A stretch of DNA of 64,000 nucleotides. It comes from Talpa occidentalis. Lineage: Eukaryota > Chordata > Mammalia > Eulipotyphla > Talpidae. This document shows, piece after piece, positions 60,126 to 64,000 of this stretch. Position 1 is the first letter of the stretch. Each line of letters opens with the position of its first letter. The notes under the pieces were generated by a model, which saw only the letters and a list, made by a program, of their open reading frames with translations, was not told the origin of the DNA and did not search any database. The stretch is taken from positions 109,172,615 through 109,236,614 of the forward strand of contig NW_023603184.1 in assembly GCF_014898055.3 (NCBI RefSeq). The letters are read 5' to 3'. The position numbers and the translations under genes are program-made.

Positions 60126-60417
60126 CAACAATATATGTGGTTTTTTTTAAGATTTTATTTATTTATTTATACAAGCACTGGGTAACAGTCAGAAATGCGG
60201 GAGGGTGAGAGGATTCACCAGAGCCGCAGCAGGGAGCAGAACAGGCAGAAGGACCAAAGTACACTGCTGAGGGGAGCAGCGGGCACGGCAGGAGAGGTCT
60301 GCGCGCTGTGTGGGACCCTCGCCCGGTGGCCGGCGATCAAACTGGTGCTGCAGAGGCTGCGGGCAGCTTTGCAGCCCAGCGCTCAACCACTGTGCCACCG
60401 GGAGGCCCAACAATATA
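60126..60417 (-). mobile_element. tRNA-derived SINE, subfamily B
   Basis: The element is about 60141-60407, with flanks CAACAATATA at 60126-60135 and 60408-60417. The tail has TTAAGATTTTATTTATTTAT, and the body and head are close to subfamily B (CTCGCCCGGTGGCCGGCGAT). Frames on both strands are shadows. Confidence 0.94.
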
Positions 60418-60449
60418 GTATTTTTAACACAGTAGTAAACAGAGAAGTT

Positions 60450-60790
60450 TATTTACCTGCCAAATATTTACTAAGTGTGAGCATTATTTTAGGAGCTTGG
60501 GATATATCAGACAAAAAAAATCTCTGCTTTCATAAAGATTAAATTCCAGGGTATTGAAAACTGACAACCAAAAGAAGTAAACTGCATTACTGTTAGAAGG
60601 TGATAGTACTTGTGTTAAACAACAGGGGAAGTACGGGGAGAGGGTACTATCGGCAGTGCCAGGGCAAGAAGAGACATGTTGAAATTGTCATAGTAGACCC
60701 CTTTAAGTAGACATAAAGGAGGTGAGGCAATTAGCCATGTAGATACTTAAGGAATAGCATGCCAGACAAGGACCACAGGCGGGCTGAGAC
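60450..60790 (+). repeat. ancient interspersed repeat, class not assigned
   Basis: ATTTACTAAGTGTGAGCATT, AGGAGCTTGGGATATATCAG, TCTCTGCTTTCATAAAGATT, AAGGAGGTGAGGCAATTAGC and GAATAGCATGCCAGACAAGG follow the same relic as at 18.4, 22.4 and 35.7 kb. Here it is longer, including its later 'gggaacagcatgtgcaaagg'-like part. Confidence 0.5.
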
Positions 60791-62265
60791 CTCTAGCCAA
60801 GAGTGCTACCAGAGGCCATTTTTTATTTTTTGGGAATGAGGATAAAATGAAGTGAGAGAGTTGATGGTGGGGAGGGATTGGGGCAGGGTATTATGAGTCA
60901 AGGTAAGGCCTTCAGTTTTTGCTTGGTATAATTATCAGTCATTCTCATTGCTTTTTTTTTTTTCTACTTCACATCAGAACCATCTTGTGATGTTAATCCT
61001 CTGCTACATCAGAAATATGGCTTGATAGAGACAAATCATTTCCCAAGTATTGTCTGGCCAATAGAGATAAGCAACCTTCTATGACAAAGGAAAACAGAAA
61101 AATACACAAACCAGCTGGGTTCCATTTTTGGAGCCCGTTTTTTCCCCTCACAATTAATTTCCATTTATCCTTTCCTACTCCTGTTACCACATATAGGTAC
61201 CTAGAGAAAAAAAAGTACTATTAATATTCATATACCTTAAAATACTAGGTATATTTTCCACATTTTTATTTTGCTTGTAGAAGGGGCAATGTTTAGTACA
61301 GAGAGAAACTGCAAAGAGGATTTCTGTCATGGGAACCTTCTTTTATTATGTGTAAGAAAGACCCTATATGAGGGGCTATGAGAATATAAGCACAATAATG
61401 GCTGATATAAAAGATGAGTCCTTAGTAAGCAGTGTGTTTATCTTCCTACATGTACGTGGCTAGAGCTGAAACTGACTATTTCAAACTGTATAATTCTGAG
61501 GCACATATTCCTTCCATCACAGCTTTAAGAAAGTCTGTCCTCTTTCCAGGAGATAGTATTAGAATCGATCAGGTTCATACCAGCATCCATCTCCGTGCTA
61601 GCTATTCTGAGAGCTTTACTCATTTTTCCGAAACTGTTGTGAATATCTTTTGTATATGTAATAGAAAGCAGAACCCACTCATTACTATGAAATGCTTTCA
61701 TGGTCTCATATTATTTCTTTTTAGAGGCAGCCAGCTAAAATGTGTTCATGAAATGTGGCAATTAAACAACAGATTCAAATTTCCCTTTTCACTTTCAAGT
61801 GACTATTTAATTAGATGATTTACTGTTTAAATGCTACCCCAACCTATATGACTTCATTATTTTTATTTCCAGTATAAACATCAACTTAAAAACAAAAAGC
61901 TTAGAATAAATATTAGTTACATGAAATGCACTCATTTCATTTTGTATGATTTCGTGTTACATGGGGAAACACATTCATCAATTGAATTCATTCTCCCACA
62001 TCTTCGTAATTTATTTCTTAAAGGAATAGTTATCCCCAAGAATTTTAAATGAAATATTTCAGATATTGTACTTGATAGCCATGTTATATCTAGACAATGA
62101 TTTCCCTTTTGGTACTATCAGAGCTATCTAACTTGATATACTATAAATTTATAAAAGCGTATTTTGGTTTCTATAAATTCAACTTTATTTTGTTGATATA
62201 TTTATATGCATAGATTTCAGTAAACTTAAACTCCTACTTAGAGGCGAGAGATTTGTTCTGTATTT
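60791..62265. other. unassigned sequence
   Basis: No family is recognised. A 128-codon frame at 61432-61818 is one of the longest outside repeats, but it has no recognisable domain, no codon bias that I can judge and no splice context. I do not call it a gene. Confidence 0.4.
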
Positions 62266-62269
62266 TAAT

Positions 62270-62475
62270 TTTTTTCTTTATTGAGGTAACATTAATTTAC
62301 AACACTGTATATGATTTAAAGAAGAAATAGGTTTACAACTCCTTAGATGTATGTTACCACCCTACATTCACCATCTAACCACTTATAGTCCTTTACCATA
62401 GACCATTGTGCCTCTCACTCCTTTGTTCTCTCTCCCCTGCTTCCCTTCTAGTAGAGGAGGCAGAATTATTTTTAG
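62270..62475 (-). repeat. possible old L1 3' UTR fragment
   Basis: TTTTTCTTTATTGAGGTAAC, ATTAATTTACAACACTGTAT, GTTTACAACTCCTTAGATGT and TTACCACCCTACATTCACCA resemble the reverse complement of old L1 3' UTRs (TTTATTGAGGTATAATTGAC, ATACAACATTGTG). The match is moderate. Confidence 0.4.
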
Positions 62476-62499
62476 TTACATAGAGTAGATGTGGGATTC

Positions 62500-63290
62500 C
62501 CCAGCCGTCCTTATTCTTGGGGATACTGTCTTAGTGCCCAAAGTCCCTACTTTTCAGCTAGGTGTAGTGTCATGCAGGAGGCCTCTCACCAAGGGCAAAA
62601 GTGCAGGTATGAGAAACATACTGGGCCTCCCTGGTGGTTCAGGCAGTTGAGTGCCACACTGTGAAGCTGTCCACAGCCTCTGCAGCGCGGGTTCGATCCC
62701 GGTTGGCTGACGAGAATCCCACATGGCGCAGCAGACCTCTCCTGTCTCGTCTGCTGCTCCCCTCAGCAGTGTATTTCTTCAGTCTGCCTGTTCTGTGTCC
62801 CAGTCTGTCTCCGGTGAATCCTCTCACCCTCCTGAGCATCTGGCCTATACCCCGGTTCTTATATAAAAATAAATAAATATTAAAAAAAAAAGAGAGAGAG
62901 AGAAACATACTGGGAAACCAGTAGCTGCTGAAACAGGAAGCAGATGGTATAATATGCTTTGACTACTAGGAATAATGGACTCCCCCAGACAATAGCCCCT
63001 GGTCATTCCACCCTAGCTTATATACCCCATGCATGCACACTCCCTACGTGCTTGCCCCTCCTTGTACATGATTCCAATAAATACAAGACTGCCAATGGAT
63101 CAGGGCTGCACATTACATCCCTATGTAGTCCCCATAGGCTTCTCATTGGGAGACATGGAATTTGAGTAATCTCTCTCATCCCTTGCTGCTCCCAATGTTG
63201 CTGCTCCCACGAGGTGACAAGTAGGTATCCTCCTTTTCCCTCATTTTTTGCTTGTAAGCCACTGCTTATCCAGCAGTGTCTGCTTCTGTG
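62500..63290 (+). repeat. possible decayed retroviral LTR, split by a SINE
   Basis: Outside the SINE, the segment has a TATA-like AGCTTATATACCC at 63015-63027 and AATAAA at 63076-63081, about 50 bp downstream, then a TC- and GC-mixed end (CTTGCTGCTCCCAATG, CCACGAGGTGACAAG). That order is LTR-like, but no clear TG...CA ends, polypurine tract or target duplication was found. Confidence 0.3.
62611..62914 (+). mobile_element. tRNA-derived SINE with perfect target duplication
   Basis: The element is about 62623-62899, and its leading GGG overlaps the duplicated target. Flanks GAGAAACATACTGGG are identical at 62611-62625 and 62900-62914. The head is GGGCCTCCCTGGTGGTTCAG, the B box is GGTTCGATCCC, and the tail is CTTATATAAAAATAAATAAA then A-run and GA repeats. 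It is intermediate between subfamilies A and B. Confidence 0.95.
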
Positions 63291-64000
63291 AAATGCATTT
63301 TAGTAGCCTTTCTTCTTTTGCAATCTTCTGCCAACTTCTGGCAGCTTTCCTCCCCAACTAGGTCTCATAGTTACTAGTTACTATAATATGTAGCTTACTG
63401 TGGTCTTTTCATTCTAGTGATTTTTATATCCATAGTTATGACCCATTCAACACCTGGCATCTCAGTTCTTAAGCATGCCCACATCAAAAGATCTTTCCTC
63501 CTTAACACATACCTTGGAAAATCTGTTTCAAACTTTTCCCTCTCTCACCTACAGACATTTCAATTATGTAATTATGGATTTAAATTCCAACAGTTCTCTA
63601 ATTGGCAGGACCACCAATCCATTTCATTATTTACTCTAAATCACCTCCAGATCCCCATGTCTTTCCTTACCCAGTTTAGATTCTCTATCAAAATAAGTTC
63701 ACCTTTTCCCTCAATACCTTTACCTCTCTATGAATCCAAAAAGTCACTTATTCTTTACCTACAACCTTCTTATTGATCTTTCATACACTGCTATGTAATT
63801 ATACTATGTTGCACTAATAAATTGCCTTCGCTAATCTCTAAAATGTATATTTCAGATCTCCTTCATTTCTGCTCTAGTTTTTAACACTTATTCCCATCCC
63901 CATCTCAGCCAATTAATGTCTTATATTTAGAGAGAGAACTGAAGCTATCACTACTTCCTCTTCCTATCACTACTTCCTCTTCCCACAAACTCCTCAACCA
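63291..64000. other. unassigned sequence to window end
   Basis: A 119-codon plus frame at 63417-63776 has no recognisable domain. CTATCACTACTTCCTCTTC is tandemly repeated at 63945-63963 and 63964-63982. Nothing else is recognised. Confidence 0.4.

Noticed and set aside
61432..61818. 128-codon frame as a gene
   Set aside because: No recognisable domain, no neighbouring exon signals that I can support, and a frame of this length is expected by chance in 64 kb.
420..62908. tRNA genes suggested by A- and B-box sequences
   Set aside because: All such heads belong to SINE copies with the family body and tail; none folds into a complete tRNA by eye and none lacks the SINE body except the short copy at 31.8 kb, which has a SINE tail.
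63417..63776. 119-codon frame near the window end
   Set aside because: No domain recognised; composition is typical of pyrimidine-rich noncoding sequence.

Overview
This window is AT-rich nuclear DNA from a placental mammal. MIR and L2 relics, L1 fragments in several age classes and about sixteen copies of one tRNA-derived SINE family occur throughout. No host protein-coding exon, tRNA, rRNA or CRISPR array could be supported. The longest open frames are either LINE-1 ORF2 fragments or chance frames through SINEs and low-complexity sequence. It reads as an intergenic or deep intronic 'gene desert'. The SINE (head like GGCCTCCCTGGTGGCGCAGTG, tail (ATAA)n followed by TCTTT) is not a primate, rodent, carnivore, horse or ruminant family that I know. 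From memory it resembles the Rhin-1 type of horseshoe-bat relatives, so a rhinolophoid bat is my best but unverified guess.

Layout. 1-9.3 kb: a SINE; a broken hAT-type (ZBED5/FAM200-like) transposase remnant on the minus strand; an L1 3' end; an L2 copy with a local tandem duplication; and an L2/CR1-clade LINE interrupted by a SINE. 9.3-18.6 kb: L1 3' ends in both orientations (one old, two younger), MIR and L2 relics, a SINE with a perfect 17-bp target duplication, and a long GATA microsatellite. 18.6-20.1 kb: a GC-richer segment that looks like a minus-strand retroviral LTR with a polypurine tract next to it. 20.1-31 kb: MIR, L2 and old L1 relics, short duplications and an unusual inverted (TA)n structure near 28.3 kb. 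31-37.2 kb: two SINEs (one unusually short), a micro-insertion of an L1 3' end, MIR, and a relatively repeat-free stretch. 37.2-39.4 kb: the clearest mobile element, a 2.1-kb 5'-truncated L1 on the minus strand flanked by a perfect 19-bp target duplication. 39.4-64 kb: nine more SINEs, MIR and L2 relics, simple repeats, and a possible second LTR near 63 kb that carries a SINE.

The elements do not form a pathway. What they record is a history: old MIR, L2 and hAT relics, then older L1s, then younger L1s together with at least two SINE subfamilies presumably mobilised by L1. The clean target-site duplications, nested insertions, one apparent 3' transduction and the truncated forms are the most informative signals. 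I found no convincing undescribed biological system.
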